A stretch of 64,000 nucleotides of DNA, taken from contig NC_088914.1 in the NCBI RefSeq assembly GCF_963576675.1, forward strand, positions 85,558,441-85,622,440, in the 5' to 3' direction. This document shows positions 1 to 11,437 of the stretch, piece after piece; within the stretch, counting starts at the first letter, position 1; each line of letters begins with the position of its first letter. A program made the translations under genes and the position numbers. The stretch is from Euphorbia lathyris. Lineage: Eukaryota > Streptophyta > Magnoliopsida > Malpighiales > Euphorbiaceae. Below the pieces are notes generated by a model. It saw only the letters and a program-made list of their open reading frames with translations, was not told the DNA's origin and made no database searches.

Positions 1-182
1 ATTCTTTACTCAGCCCGTGCTATGTTATCATGTTGACTACGTTCTGTCTTAATTTGATTCTTGTTCTTAAATATTTTTTATACTTAACATTGAACAAACG
101 CATTAGTATAATTAAATCAAAGCACTTAAATTTAATTGTCTTAATCATGGATTGACTTAAATAATTTTGTCAAATCAAAATC
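1..182. other. AT-rich left edge, no gene seen
   Basis: AT-rich sequence without a readable coding frame. It may be upstream sequence of the LINE remnant that follows, but no boundary, poly(A) or target duplication is visible. Confidence 0.4.
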
Positions 183-2345
183 ATGTTGGAAAGGTGTTTC
201 AACAGAAGATTTCTCTGGGATTCGGCTTTAGAAGTTAGAGATTGTGTTAAGAGGCTTGTTCTAGGGGATTTTAATTCAGTAACAGAAGCGCATGAGAAAA
301 CGGGAAGAAGCCCGTCTGTAAGTAGCTACATGGATTTAAGGGAATTCATACGGAATGGTGATCTGACTGAGGTGGAAAGTACGAGAAAGCAATTCACTTG
401 GTCGAACGGGAGAATGGGAACTGATCATGTTGAGTGCAGGCTAAATAGCGCCTTGGTCAATGAAGAATTTCTGGATATCTGGGACAAGGTAAGCTGTTTG
501 GCTCTTCCTTAAAACAAGTCTGATCATAGCCCGATCATTCTATCTTGCCTTACTGGTTCCCCTAGAAAAGGAAGATTTCGATTCCTCTCAATATGGACCA
601 CTCATAGTTCTCTGCACAAACTGATTTATGATCACTGGTCCTTCTGCACTATCTCCCTACCTCCTGCTCAGCTCTTAAGTCACAAGTTGAAAACGCTTCG
701 GCCTAAGCTTCGGGTCTGGAATAAGGAGGTGTTTGGCAAAGTTAAAAGTAACATTGCAGATGTTGTGTCCAAGTTGGAAGCAGTTCAAGCCAGTATCTCC
801 AGGGATGGATTGAATGATAATCTTTTCGCTCAGGAAGAGGAAGCTCAGCAAGATCTGGATCTTCACCTTTACAGGCAAGAGTTACTTCTCAGGGACAAAA
901 GTAGGGAAAAATGGCTAAGGGCAGGGGATAGAACCTCAAACTTCTTTCACCAGTCGGCTAAAATCAGAAAGATACAATCCTCATTGGATAGTCTTTTAAT
1001 CAATGACACGATTGTGAATGATGAGAATGCTATATCCCAACATGTAGTAAGCTACTATGAATCGTTATTTATTGGCAACATAAGGCATGTTAACTATGCT
1101 GCCATCAACTCTGTAATCCCACAAAGTGTGACAGAAATGGACAATAATAGTCTGATTAAGCGACCATCAGAATCTGAAATTAGGAATGATGCATTTGGTA
1201 TGAACATGGACGGCTCTCCTGCACCAGATGGATTTGGTGGGGTGTTCTATCAGCATTTCTAGGATATTGTCGGATCAGATGTCTGTCAGATGGTTCTCAG
1301 CTTCTTTGACTCTGGCTGTATGCTCCCCGATATGAACTCTAGCATCATTGCGCTTATTCCTAAAGTTGAAGGGGCAAGAGAGCTTCATCAATTCCGTCCT
1401 GTAGCTATGGGTAATTTCAATTACAATATCATATCCAAGATCCTCTCTAACAGGCTGGCTTTTGTTGTGGCTAGAATAATATCTGATAAATCAGTTTGGC
1501 TTCTTAGTTGGCAGAAGTATTCATCATTGCATCGCTGCGGCTTCTGAAGGAGTAAACATGCTCAAAAAGAAATGTTTTGGGGGGAATATGGCTGTGAAAA
1601 TTGATATCAGGAAGGCCTTCGACACACTAGACTGGAATTTCTTACTGGCTGTCCTTGAAGCCTTTGATATCAGGTCAGGATTGAGACGGTTTGGTGGTTT
1701 GGGGAGGGATCTGAGTTAAATTTTTGGACTGACAGGTGGATTGTGCCTGTGATTGCTGATCAGATTAGCATTCCACAGAATTCTCAAGCTAGCATGTGCA
1801 AGCCTATTCATGAATTCAGATCGAACGGAAATTGGATCAATCTGGATACTTTACCGACTAATGTACAAGAGGACATTCGTGGTATTGAGGCTTTCAATGA
1901 TCAAGACTGCTGTATTTGGCAACCGTCACCCTCGAGGAATTTGACGGTGAGGGGCTATTATATTGAGAAGCAACAAGGGAAGGCGGTAGTTTTAGCAGGT
2001 TCATTTGGAACTCTTTCATACCTCCAAGTCGCGTGGTCACCTGCTGGAAGCTTCTGCACGGCAGAATTGCAGTGCAATCCCAGATTCAATCCCAGGGAAT
2101 CTTGCTTGCACAGAGGTGTGAGTTGTGCAAAGAGGATGGCAAGACACTTGGGCACCTATTCGTAAACTGCAGTGTAGCCAAGGAACTGTGGAAATTCATT
2201 TTTGATCTTAATGAGGTGAGCTGCTGTTTTTTATACGATTTTGGTGGTTTTTTATGCCATCAGCGCGATCCGCGTTAGGAGAAGCAGGAGGAAACAATGG
2301 TTGTATTCCGTGGTCACTTGCTGTTGGTATATTTGGTTTATTAGA
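183..2345 (+). pseudogene. L1-type LINE ORF2 remnant, internally deleted
   Basis: Fragments read in one frame (183-512, 687-1262, 1290-1547) give the C-terminal part of an AP-like endonuclease (LGDFNSV, then SDHSPII after a stop at 510), the linker before reverse transcriptase (EKWLRAGDRTSNFFH) and the start of the RT fingers (ALIPKVEG, FRPVAMGN). Stops lie at 510-512 and 1260-1262. The palm begins at about 1595 (KIDIRKAFDTLDWNF), but the FADD active-site region is missing. Near 1680 the sequence jumps to the segment WTDRW that normally lies several hundred residues later, followed by zf-RVT-like sequence to about 2280 (CELCKEDGKTLGHLF). This is therefore a dead copy with an internal deletion of most of the RT plus further frameshifts. 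In life the protein would nick DNA and reverse-transcribe LINE RNA. No target duplication was found. Confidence 0.85.
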
Positions 2346-2673
2346 CATGTGAGTAGATGTCATGTCAATGTCACCGATAAGAAAGTGATTGAAAAATGTC
2401 TAATGTGACTTTATGAAGACAAAAACATAGATACGTGAGTTTACTGAGACAAAATGAACATTTATAACCTAGTTGAAATAGTGTTGAAACTTATACGACC
2501 ATCGACACTAATTACCGGTTAATTACCATTTATGACTTACCAACAAGTTTGATATCCGTATTCTCAACCAACCATTTTGCCCCATCTTCTGTGAATCCCA
2601 CAAAACTTGTATCAAACTGATTTTTGAACATAAGTTGTCTGCTATTCAATTAAAAAAATATTAAATCCAATAC

Positions 2674-2724
<51 letters not shown>

Positions 2725-3880
2725 AATCTACTTTTTCACAGAATAATGTTATTTCTAAGAAAAATCCTTGAATAAGACATAGTTGTACCTAATGCTCATT
2801 TTGGCTTGTTAGAAGGTCGTAAGAAACCAAAATTCATGTCAATCGCCAGAGTATTTGTTTCCAAAACCAGTGTTTTGAACACCGAACCTTGCTTAAGAAA
2901 TTTTTCTAACCTTTTTGTGACTGGTCAATTTTAGTGGGAGGTGTTCAAAAGGTTGTACAATTTAGTGTGCAAAATATGAAATAAGATAAAGATTATACAC
3001 CACGTATGTAATTTACCTCATAAAATGGTACAAAAAATTTACCTATCGGTATTGAGTGTTCTGAAAAGCACACGACGTGTTACTTTTGGAATGTTTAAAG
3101 ATTTCATTGCTTCAGCTACATTACATTGATTATTAGTTAGGAATTAATTAACTTAATTAGATAAAAATTAAGCAGTATAAGATAAGAATTAGAGAATTTT
3201 TTAGGACAAACCAGTAATGTTTGTATCTCTTGGAACATCAATTAAAAGTCCTGGACCTATGGAAACAACAATAAAATCAATAAATTGGTTAGCTCAATAT
3301 AAAAAAAACGCCTACTAAAATATTTCGAGATACTCAACATATAATAGAAATCAAAATATATATCCAGCTAGTTTCAGCGACTAGAAACCTTTACGAACAT
3401 TAATTGGTAGTTCAAATAAATTTTTGAACTAAATAATTTGGAACTTTCATTTTTCATTATCTTAACTCAAAAATCTAAACGCTACTACATGTAATGAAAG
3501 GTTTTACAAATATTAATAAAGATAGTTTTGCAAATTACACTTAGTAGCATAATGATACCTCTTTGGTAAACTTGTTCATGGACATGAATACCGGCCCGAT
3601 CTACTTAAGCTTGCATTCATTAGTCGGACTTATAGATAAGAAAATGACGTTAGATTTGTTCATGGATTGGTTGGGCCTCACATTTAACTACCAAGCTCAA
3701 TGCAACATGCATTATATTCACATTGGGCTTAGGTCAGGCTGGATGAAGCTAAAAGAACTAATTTTCAAGCTTATCTTAACAACTCAATTAATATATTCAT
3801 ACTCAAAAATAGATTAAAATTAAATTATGATTATAAACAATAACAGTATAATAAACTAAAATTTAAATTAAGAACACACT
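2346..3880. other. AT-rich spacer, no gene seen
   Basis: About 1.5 kb of AT-rich sequence separates two LINE remnants. It holds an (AT)n microsatellite and one incidental open frame (3563-3817) without recognisable domains. I see no RNA gene or element boundary here. Confidence 0.5.
2678..2721. repeat. (AT)n microsatellite
   Basis: An uninterrupted alternating A/T run of about 43 bp. It is likely to be length-polymorphic. Confidence 0.95.
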
Positions 3881-6533
3881 TGCCCGCCCGTTTACAGCAT
3901 TAGACGTGAAGAATGCCTGTTTCGCCATGCAGCCAGACAAGAGCCTGGGTCCTGATGGACTCGACCCGACTTTCTATCAAAGGTTTTGGGATATAGTGGG
4001 CCCTTCTGTCAGTTCAGCTTGTCTTTTTTACCTCAATTCGAATCAATTGCCTCATCAGCTAAACGAGACACTGATCATCCTCATCCCGAAGAAACAAAAT
4101 GCAAAAACAGTGTCAGATTTACGCCCTATTGCTCTTTGCAATGTCCTGCTTAAGATATTGACAAAGATGCTGGCTAACCGATTCAAACAAGTCCTCCCTG
4201 ATGTTATTTCTACTAACCAAAGTGCTTTTTTGACAGGTAGACTAATCTCTAACAATATCCTGGTAGCTTATGAAATCATTCACAAACTGAAAGGGATGAG
4301 ACACGGTCAGAATGGCATGGTGGCATTGAAGCTCGACATGAGCAAAGCATACGATCGCATTGAATGGGGTTTCCTTAAACACATGCTTTAGAAGATGGAA
4401 TTTCCTACTATTTGGATTCAGTGGATTATGATGTCTGTTTCCACGGTAACCTATAAGATCTCCCACGACGGACGAGAGCTCGGCCCTATAATCCCTCAAC
4501 GAGGTCTTAGGAAAGGTGATCCACTATCCCCTTTTCTATTCCTCGTGTGCGCGGAAGGTCTGTCTGCAATTTTATCAGCTAGAGAAAGGGAAGGTAGAAT
4601 CCATGGTGTCCGTGTAGCTCGACAGGCCCCCCAGATATCGCACTTATTCTTTGCCGATGACAGCCTGCTGTTCTTTAGAGCCAATCAATTCGAAGCCCAG
4701 TGTGTACAAGAGTGCTTAACTAGCTATGCAAAGGCTTCTGGTCAGCAAATCAATTTTCAGAAATCATCCATCTATTTCAGTAGCAATACTAGTCTGACAT
4801 TAACCATTGTAAGGAGCATTTGATAACTATTTGGGAGCACCAGTTGATGTCGGGAGTAGCAAAATGAGAGCTTTTTAGTTTTTGAAAGATAGGCTGTGGT
4901 CACGAATCAATAATTGGAAGGAGAAGTTTTTGTCACGTGCCGGCAAGGAGGTTCTAATCAAATCCGTATTACAAGCCATTCCTACATATATTATGGGCCT
5001 ATTTCTATTACCTAAGGAGTTCTATGAGGACGTGAATAAATTGTTGAACCGGTTCTGGTGGAAGTCAGCAGGGACGTCACCGTCTGGGATTCACTGGAAG
5101 AGTTGGGAAAAATTGAGTATCCCGAAGTCCAATGGTGGCATGGGCTTTCGTAATATCCATCAATTTAACTTAGCATTATAAGCAAAGTAGGGATGGAGGA
5201 TATTATAGAATCTGACGTCACTGGTGGCTAGGGTCTTGAAGGCTCGATACTACCCTCAAGGGGACTTTCTGCAAGCTAACCTGGGTCATAACCCGTCATA
5301 CACCTAGAGGAGCATCCTTGCTAGCCGCGAGCTGATAACTGGTGGTCTTCATCATAAAATTGGCTCAGGAAGTACGTCAAACATCTGGCTTAGCCCTTGC
5401 CTGCCGGAAAATTCTAACCCTTACCCTACCAGCAGTCAGTTGAATGAGGAGAGTGTGGAGAATATGGAGGAGCTATTGGATCAATTCGGAAATTGGCGGA
5501 GAGATAGGATTCATAGGTTGTTTAATGCAAGAGATGAGAGGCTGATTCTATCAATTCCGTGCGGTTGTCCAGGGATCAACGACTCGTGGCATTGGCAACA
5601 TACTACAAATGGAGATTATTCAGTTAAGAGTGGTTACCTGTTAGGAGTGAGCACTGTTGTGGAGCAACCCAACGCGCAGAGTCCGGTTAATTGGATGTCG
5701 CTCTGGAACTTGGATGTTGCACCAAAAATTAAGAACTTCCTTTGGCGGGTGCTGTCAAAATGTTTACCAACTATGGCCAATCTTCAGCTAAGACACAGTT
5801 TGCTCCTGAATAAATGTCAATTTTGCAATGATTCCGGAGAGGATGAAAGTCACATTTTCATATCCTGCCTTCTAGCCCGTCAAGTTTGGGGAAGCTTCTT
5901 TTCTGATAGTAGAATGGATGGGGTTAACGATTTCCTCGCTTGGTTTATTCAGTTAATGGAGTTGAGGACCCCGTCGCTCGAGCTGATAGCAATGATCTTA
6001 TGGAAATTGTGGAAGAACCGTAACCGAGCAGTATGGGAGAAGAAGTTTAGTTTACCTGGTTCAGTGTTGACAGCAACTAACATTGAATATCATAATTGGT
6101 CTTCATCCAGACGAGATCGGCAGGTGAAGCCGCCCAGCGACATCGAAGTATCGAGCACATGGAGGAAACCGCAACAGGGCTCACTGCTATGTGATGTAGA
6201 TGCGGGAATGAATCAGGAGGCGAGATTCAGTTCGTTTGGCATGCTAATCCGTGACCATTCCGGCTGTTGCTTGTTTGCACGCAACGCTGGCTTCTCGAAC
6301 TTAATCAATCCATCCATGGCTGAAGCAGTGGCAATTAGAGAGGCATTAAGTTGGATCAAAGCTCTTAACCGAGTGGAAATTCAATCTAATTGCCTCGAAG
6401 TAGTACAGACGATTCAACATCAGCACTTCAATCATTCCTATTTATCTGATATTATACAAGAATGTTGTATTATCTTAGGAGATTTAGACTTAGTTTCAAT
6501 TTCATTTGTTAGACGGTCAACGAATCTATCGGC
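3880..6533 (+). pseudogene. L1-type LINE ORF2, 5'-truncated, cut by the Tat/Ogre insertion
   Basis: Starts inside the reverse transcriptase at about 3880. Visible blocks are the fingers (LIILIPKKQNA, LRPIALCNVL), palm motif A (LKLDMSKAYDRIEW), RQGDPLSP-like RKGDPLSPFLF, and the active site FADD at about 4650. The thumb and connection run to 5181, zf-RVT lies around 5600-5900 (CQFCNDSGEDESHIF), and an RNase H-like (RVT_3) domain runs from about 6200 (LLCDVDAG, MAEAVAIREAL, QSNCLEVVQTI). Defects are a TAG at 4389, a frameshift between 4823 and 4882, and stops in 5179-5440. The reading frame runs cleanly to 6533, where an LTR retrotransposon begins. The last RNase H residues and the stop codon are found at 24435-24557. 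The first base of the surviving copy is uncertain because no 5' target duplication was located. Confidence 0.9.
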
Positions 6534-6936
6534 TGTAGACACCGAGTCGGAGGACCTGTGACGAAAACCTGTAAACAAGACGGTTGAAGCGGTTGATTCC
6601 GGAAGTTTTAAAAAACAAAAACATATAATAAGGAAGGAGAAGTTACAGTGGGTCGCGGTCGTCGATTGGATGGCTCGCGAATGCTCGGCGGCATGGTGCG
6701 AGCGCCTAGCGGCAGCCGACGCGCGTCCAACGACAGTCGTACGCCCACCCAGCAGCACGGGACGCGCGCTCGACGTCCGTTGGACGCACGCGTTCGACCG
6801 CGAATGGCGCGCGCTCGACGTCCGTTGGACGCACGAGCCCGGCGGTACGGAACGCGCGCTCGACGGCCACGGGGCGTGTGCGACCGACAGCGCGAGACGC
6901 GCCCCGGCAGGCGTTGGGCGAGCGCGCCCGGCAGCC

Positions 6937-7080
6937 TTTGGGCGAGCGCCCAACGACGTTGGACGAACGCCCAACGATCGTTGGGCGAACGCCCAACGTC
7001 AGTTGGGCGCGCGCCCAACGATTGTTGGGCGCTCGCCCAACATGGCTTGGGCGGCCGCCCAACCCCTTTGGGCGACGCCC
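6937..7080 (+). repeat. 22-bp palindrome array in U3 of the 5' LTR
   Basis: Units begin at about 6958, 6980, 7002, 7024 and 7046, flanked by partial copies. Each unit has the form GTTGGGCGnnCGCCCAAC, a perfect or near-perfect inverted repeat with a 2-nt centre, plus a 4-nt spacer. The array lies about 50-190 bp upstream of the TATA box, where enhancer or silencer sites would be expected. It is extremely CpG-rich compared with the surrounding genome. Confidence 0.85.
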
Positions 7081-7124
7081 GATCTTGCTCGGGCGTTGCC
7101 CATTCTCTCCGGGGATCCAATGCC

Positions 7125-7133
7125 TATAAAAAA
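7125..7133 (+). promoter_or_regulatory. LTR TATA box (5' LTR)
   Basis: TATAAAAAA set in the palindromic context GCC...GGC, directly after the GC-rich palindrome array and before AT-rich transcribed-looking sequence. Its position fits the core promoter at the U3/R border. The start site would be about 25-35 bp downstream. The 3' LTR has the same box with two fewer A residues. Confidence 0.7.
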
Positions 7134-7804
7134 GGCACGGATCCCCATGCATTTTGGGGGAGGAATTTCTTTGGAGCTTTCTCACTCTAAACATTTTTAG
7201 AGAGAGAAAGTCAATTTTTTGGAGAAAATATTTTTTTCCAAAAAAATCCAAATTTTCCCAAAGTTCAATTTTTACTAAAAAGCATAAAAAACCAAAAAAT
7301 CACGACTCGTGGAATCAATCGGCTTCGACTGTCAGATACCAAACTTAAGGTATTATCCGAGGACTAGACTCGTTTTATTTTATTTAATTTATTTCTATCT
7401 TTTATTTATTTTTATGTTATGTTTTTATTTATTTAATTATTTATTTATTTATCACGTTTTATTTAATTCGTTGTATTTATTTAATTCCCGTCTCGCGTTA
7501 GTTAAACGTTCGGTTTTGTTTTAAAGTAAAAACCTCGTTTTGATATCCCAATACGAACCGTGATCCGATGGAAAGATAGTTCGGGTTTTCAAAACGTTGT
7601 AATTATAAGTTTTAACAAAAGATATTTCCAAATAATGTTTTAAAATAAAAACGTCGTTTTAGGAATTTCCGTTATAGACTATGATCCATTTTTGGTAGTT
7701 CGGAAATCCAAATCGATTGAATTAGACTTGATTTAAAGCTTTTGAATAAATCTGGAAATAATTGGAGCAGTTCTGTAATTTGCGTTTTCTGTCACTAATT
7801 GCTG

Positions 7805-7831
7805 TTTACCGACAGATTTTCCGTCGGTAAA
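7805..7831 (+). other. Conserved stem-loop in the LTR
   Basis: TTTACCGAC pairs perfectly with GTCGGTAAA across a 9-nt loop. The same hairpin is present in the 3' LTR near 22753-22779. It lies in the region expected to be R/U5, so it could act in the RNA, for example in polyadenylation or packaging. That role is inference. Confidence 0.5.
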
Positions 7832-9497
7832 TCTGCTGGAATGTAAAAAATGTTGTTTTGATCCCTCTTTCTCAACTTTTAAGCTTTTAATCCTTTGTAC
7901 ATATATGTATATTTATGTAATAAACATTTTCAAATTATTTTTGGATAGTTGGTACATATAGTTATTTAGGATATTTATATATCATTTTTTTTATTTAATT
8001 TAATATAAGTATATGTATATATATCTTTTTCTTCTTCCTTCATTTAAATGATAGTGGATTTTATTTTAAAATGATATTTACTTGGGTGTTTTGGGAGTGA
8101 TTAATTAGTAGACATTTTGTGGATAAATGTGTATTATTTTGATATTTAAACTACATTATGTATGTATATATATAGTTTTGGATTATTTGGGTTATATTAG
8201 TTATTATTAGATAAAACTATTTTGGGGACAAATAATATTTTCTTATTTAGGGGTTTTATTTATTATTTTCACATATTTAAAGTAAACATGTATTATATTT
8301 AGTATTTTCATTATTATTCCTTATATATGTATTATATAGTATCTTTTCACTCACTCTTATTTCATGTTTCTTTTTCTTTTGGTTAAAATGTATATATATA
8401 CTTATATTATTTTCTTTATTCTTTGGACATTAATGGGTCCATGTTTCAAATGGGCTTTATTTGGGAGTGAATTTTGATTTAATATGTTTATTATTGAAAT
8501 TATGACAAGTAAAGAGTCCATTGAGTAAAAAGGGGAAAATAAATCACAAAAAGAGTTTTCAATTTAATTATTTAAACTAATGGATTTTTAGAGGTTCCTA
8601 ATGTAAATAAATAGTATTTTCTTGACATTTCAAATCATTTTTCAAAACACCACGTTTTAAAACCTTAGTCCGTTCCAACGACGGATTAAGCGAACCTTGT
8701 AATTAAAATCGTTTTCATTGTAAATAATGGAGTTTTTGAATAGTTTTCTTAAATGATTTATACAAAATAAATTGACTTGTATGCTTAACCACGTTTTCTG
8801 ATTAAAGGTTTTTCTCTTAATGTTTTCAAACACTTGAATCGTTCCAACGGCGATTCGGGTGAACTTCATCAAACGGGGTTTTGAAACGTACCTAAATCGT
8901 TCCAACGGCGATTAAGGTGTGAACCATATAAATGAACTCGTTTTGGGGTAAATGAGTTAGTATAGAATTAATATGCAACACGTAATGTAAATCACGTTGT
9001 AAATAAATCAATTCTTCCTTCTTCCCCTCTCTTTTATATGTATATTGAACTGATGTAAATGGGTGATTCTTTACTAAAGTGGCTTTTCAATAATATATGC
9101 TCAAAACGGTTTTCAAAACGAGAAAGAAAAGGTTTCAAATGAATTTTAAACTTAAAGAAATATACGATTAGTCCGTTATCGCGTAACATGCTGAGTAGGA
9201 GGCCGGTGGTTCATAACCAGGTGATGTCGGGGTGCCTAGTAGCCTTTCTCCGGAAAGGAGCTAGCCTTCTCGGCTCGTACCTAAGCTTCCCGAACCCACA
9301 CCGGTCTCCCGCAAGGGATTGGTGTTCATTTTCCCATTCGTGGATGGCGACTCTTCCATATCTCCGAGCTCCGATCCTGCCGAGCAGCTTGATTCCACGA
9401 TTGGTTGCTTTCGGCGCCAATCACCGCTTACGTCGCCATGAGGTGTCCACCCCCCGGTCCGCCCGGGAGATTAGGCCGCGGCACCTCGTCTAACAAG

Positions 9498-9515
9498 TGG
9501 CGACTCTGCTGGGGA
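9498..9515 (+). other. Primer-binding site of the Tat/Ogre element
   Basis: TGGCGACTCTGCTGGGGA begins 2 nt after the 5' LTR and starts with the TGG expected opposite a tRNA 3' CCA end. Ogre-group elements are reported to use a tRNA-Arg primer, and this sequence resembles theirs. I could not check it against a tRNA set. Confidence 0.8.
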
Positions 9516-11437
9516 AGCGAGAAATTTGATTCCGGAAGGCGTGTATTAAGCCCTTAACGGGGACGGATCGTATTATTTCTTTTCGTATGCATTCATGTGC
9601 ATTATTGCAAACCTTTTGGGTAATTTTCGTGAAACCTCTAGCGAGAGTCCATTCGTCGCTCGAAAGAGGCTAGTGTAAGTTCCCCCTTACAGTAAGGCGC
9701 CAAAGGGTCCCCATCCATTCGTTAGGGGCGAATTTGTGCGGTCCTGTGAGGTCCCGCGCTCAGCCGTGTCAACATATAGTAGCCTTAGAAGTTGCCATAG
9801 GATTACCCGTTACTATTTTTGGCGTGATAAATGAATCAGTTCGTGTTTTCAAATCGCCATGATACGTGTCTAAATCCTAAAGTATGTAAAGAAAATGAAA
9901 CGATGCGTTAATATATAATCGTGAATCGACGTACTAATTACCCTAAAACATCGAAACGAGTTGAACTAAAGACGACTTAGCCATCTCGTATGAATGAACA
10001 TGTGCGGCTCGCCTTGTCCCTTTCTGTGTCCCGACGAAGGCACACGTTCAGGAAATGCGTTATGACGTAAGCACGTATTAGTATGAATCGGTTTGGTGTT
10101 AAGGATAGTTACATTTCGATACAGAAGACTATATTAACAGTAGCCGTTATTCACATTCTTTAAATAAGTTAGGATAAAACGAGATCATAACGAAACGAAA
10201 ATGAAGAACATTTCTGTTTCGAACGACCCTGTTGTAACGTGAAAAGCTTCGCACACGTAGCCCGTCCGTTCCGAATAAAAGACGAGCTTTTACGTTATGC
10301 CTCGTGTCGTTCTTAAGAGAAATGGACATGTCCGCAGAAGTGACTAAGAAAAGAAAAGCGAAAAATGAACTAAACGACCAAAATCATTCCGAATCTACGA
10401 TATATGTCAATCCCGGGAGTAGTTAAAGAAAATAAACCAATGCCGTTGAATACGTGCCTCGAACGAGTATATACCCCGTTTAAAATCACGAAGCCGAATT
10501 AAGCCAAACCATATAATTGAGCCATATGGACGAGACTGCGGGTTTTGACTAACGACTCGATCATTTCGACCGTTACCAAAACTGCAAGAAATATGGCCCG
10601 ATGTACGTGTTTGCTTAATTCGTGCCTAAAAGAAAGAGAACGGTGATATCCTTGCTTCGAATAAACACGCGATTCAACGAAACGTTGATTTTCTATAACC
10701 ACACTAAGATGATATATCCCGTGGATTGGGGAGGAACAATGAATTGTTGCTAGCCGAAAGATTACCGTGCGCTCAAAATAAGACTCGCCGTCTTTTCGCG
10801 TAGAGAAATGAGCAAACGGATCCTCGACGCTAAGAACAAACGAGTTACGCAATGAGTCCGTTCCCTAAAATAAAATCCAAAAGTGATTTCATCACTAAAT
10901 AAACACGTGGTTACGTCTCTCGATAGATCCAAAAGATCTCGTGGTAATCCAAAAATCGAGACACGAACCCACGCGAACAAAAGGGGAACGAGTCATTGAC
11001 AATAACGAACGATTAGACTAGAAGAATAACTCGTACTGCATCTAAAAACTGAGATACGCTCAAAGGGAGTCAAAACCTGAACTAATGCGTCTCGCGAAAA
11101 GACAAAAGACGAGTTATTCCGAAAGGACAATCCCACTTGGTCAATTTCTTAGTCACTGAACGCTGATGCGTCAAAAACGAACTGTGTTGTATGATGAGTG
11201 ATTTACTTTTCCGCAATAATCGATGGCATCACGCGTCCCCTGGACCGCAATGTGAGCCCAAAACCAAAATCCTAGGAAAGAGACCTGGACCAACGAGTGT
11301 GTGGAGGAATAAGGGTGGAAGAGAGATGTCGTGATACGTGTAATTAGACTAACGTTTGTTCTTCTTATCTTATATATCCGTAAATAAATAAATGCACACA
11401 CCACGAATCATGCATATAGAATCATGCATACATACTA
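9516..11437 (+). other. Long untranslated leader of the Tat/Ogre element
   Basis: About 1.9 kb between primer-binding site and gag with no plus-strand open frame of 60 codons or more. Typical Ogre elements have an extra ORF1 in this place, which is absent or decayed here. The sequence is rich in CpG and ACGA-like words. A pairing-rich stretch near 9640-9710 (CTCTAGCGAGAG, CGAAAGAGGCTAG) could fold near the start of the genomic RNA. The minus-strand open frames here show no recognisable domain. Confidence 0.6.

Larger units (their letters stand above)
6534..9495 (+). repeat. 5' LTR of the Tat/Ogre element
   Basis: Starts TGTAGACACC and ends GTCTAACA. The U3 is GC-rich with palindromic repeats, followed by a TATA box at 7125, then about 1.9 kb of AT-rich R/U5 and a GC-richer final 300 bp. 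It is closely similar to 21462-24434 throughout. It lacks one 22-bp palindromic unit present in the 3' copy and carries about 12 bp near 9312 that the 3' copy lacks. Confidence 0.95.

Noticed and set aside
3563..3817. 84-codon plus-strand open frame
   Set aside because: Isolated, AT-rich, no recognisable motif or splice context.
6438..7251. Several overlapping open frames of 150-180 codons on both strands in the 5' LTR
   Set aside because: They arise because the CpG-rich U3 has few stop codons. Products are low-complexity Arg/Pro/Ala repeats of the 22-bp palindromes, and the same set recurs in the 3' LTR with changes that alter all frames equally.
10147..11404. Minus-strand open frames in the Tat/Ogre leader
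   Set aside because: Short, no domains, and no splice or promoter signals. They probably reflect skewed base composition.
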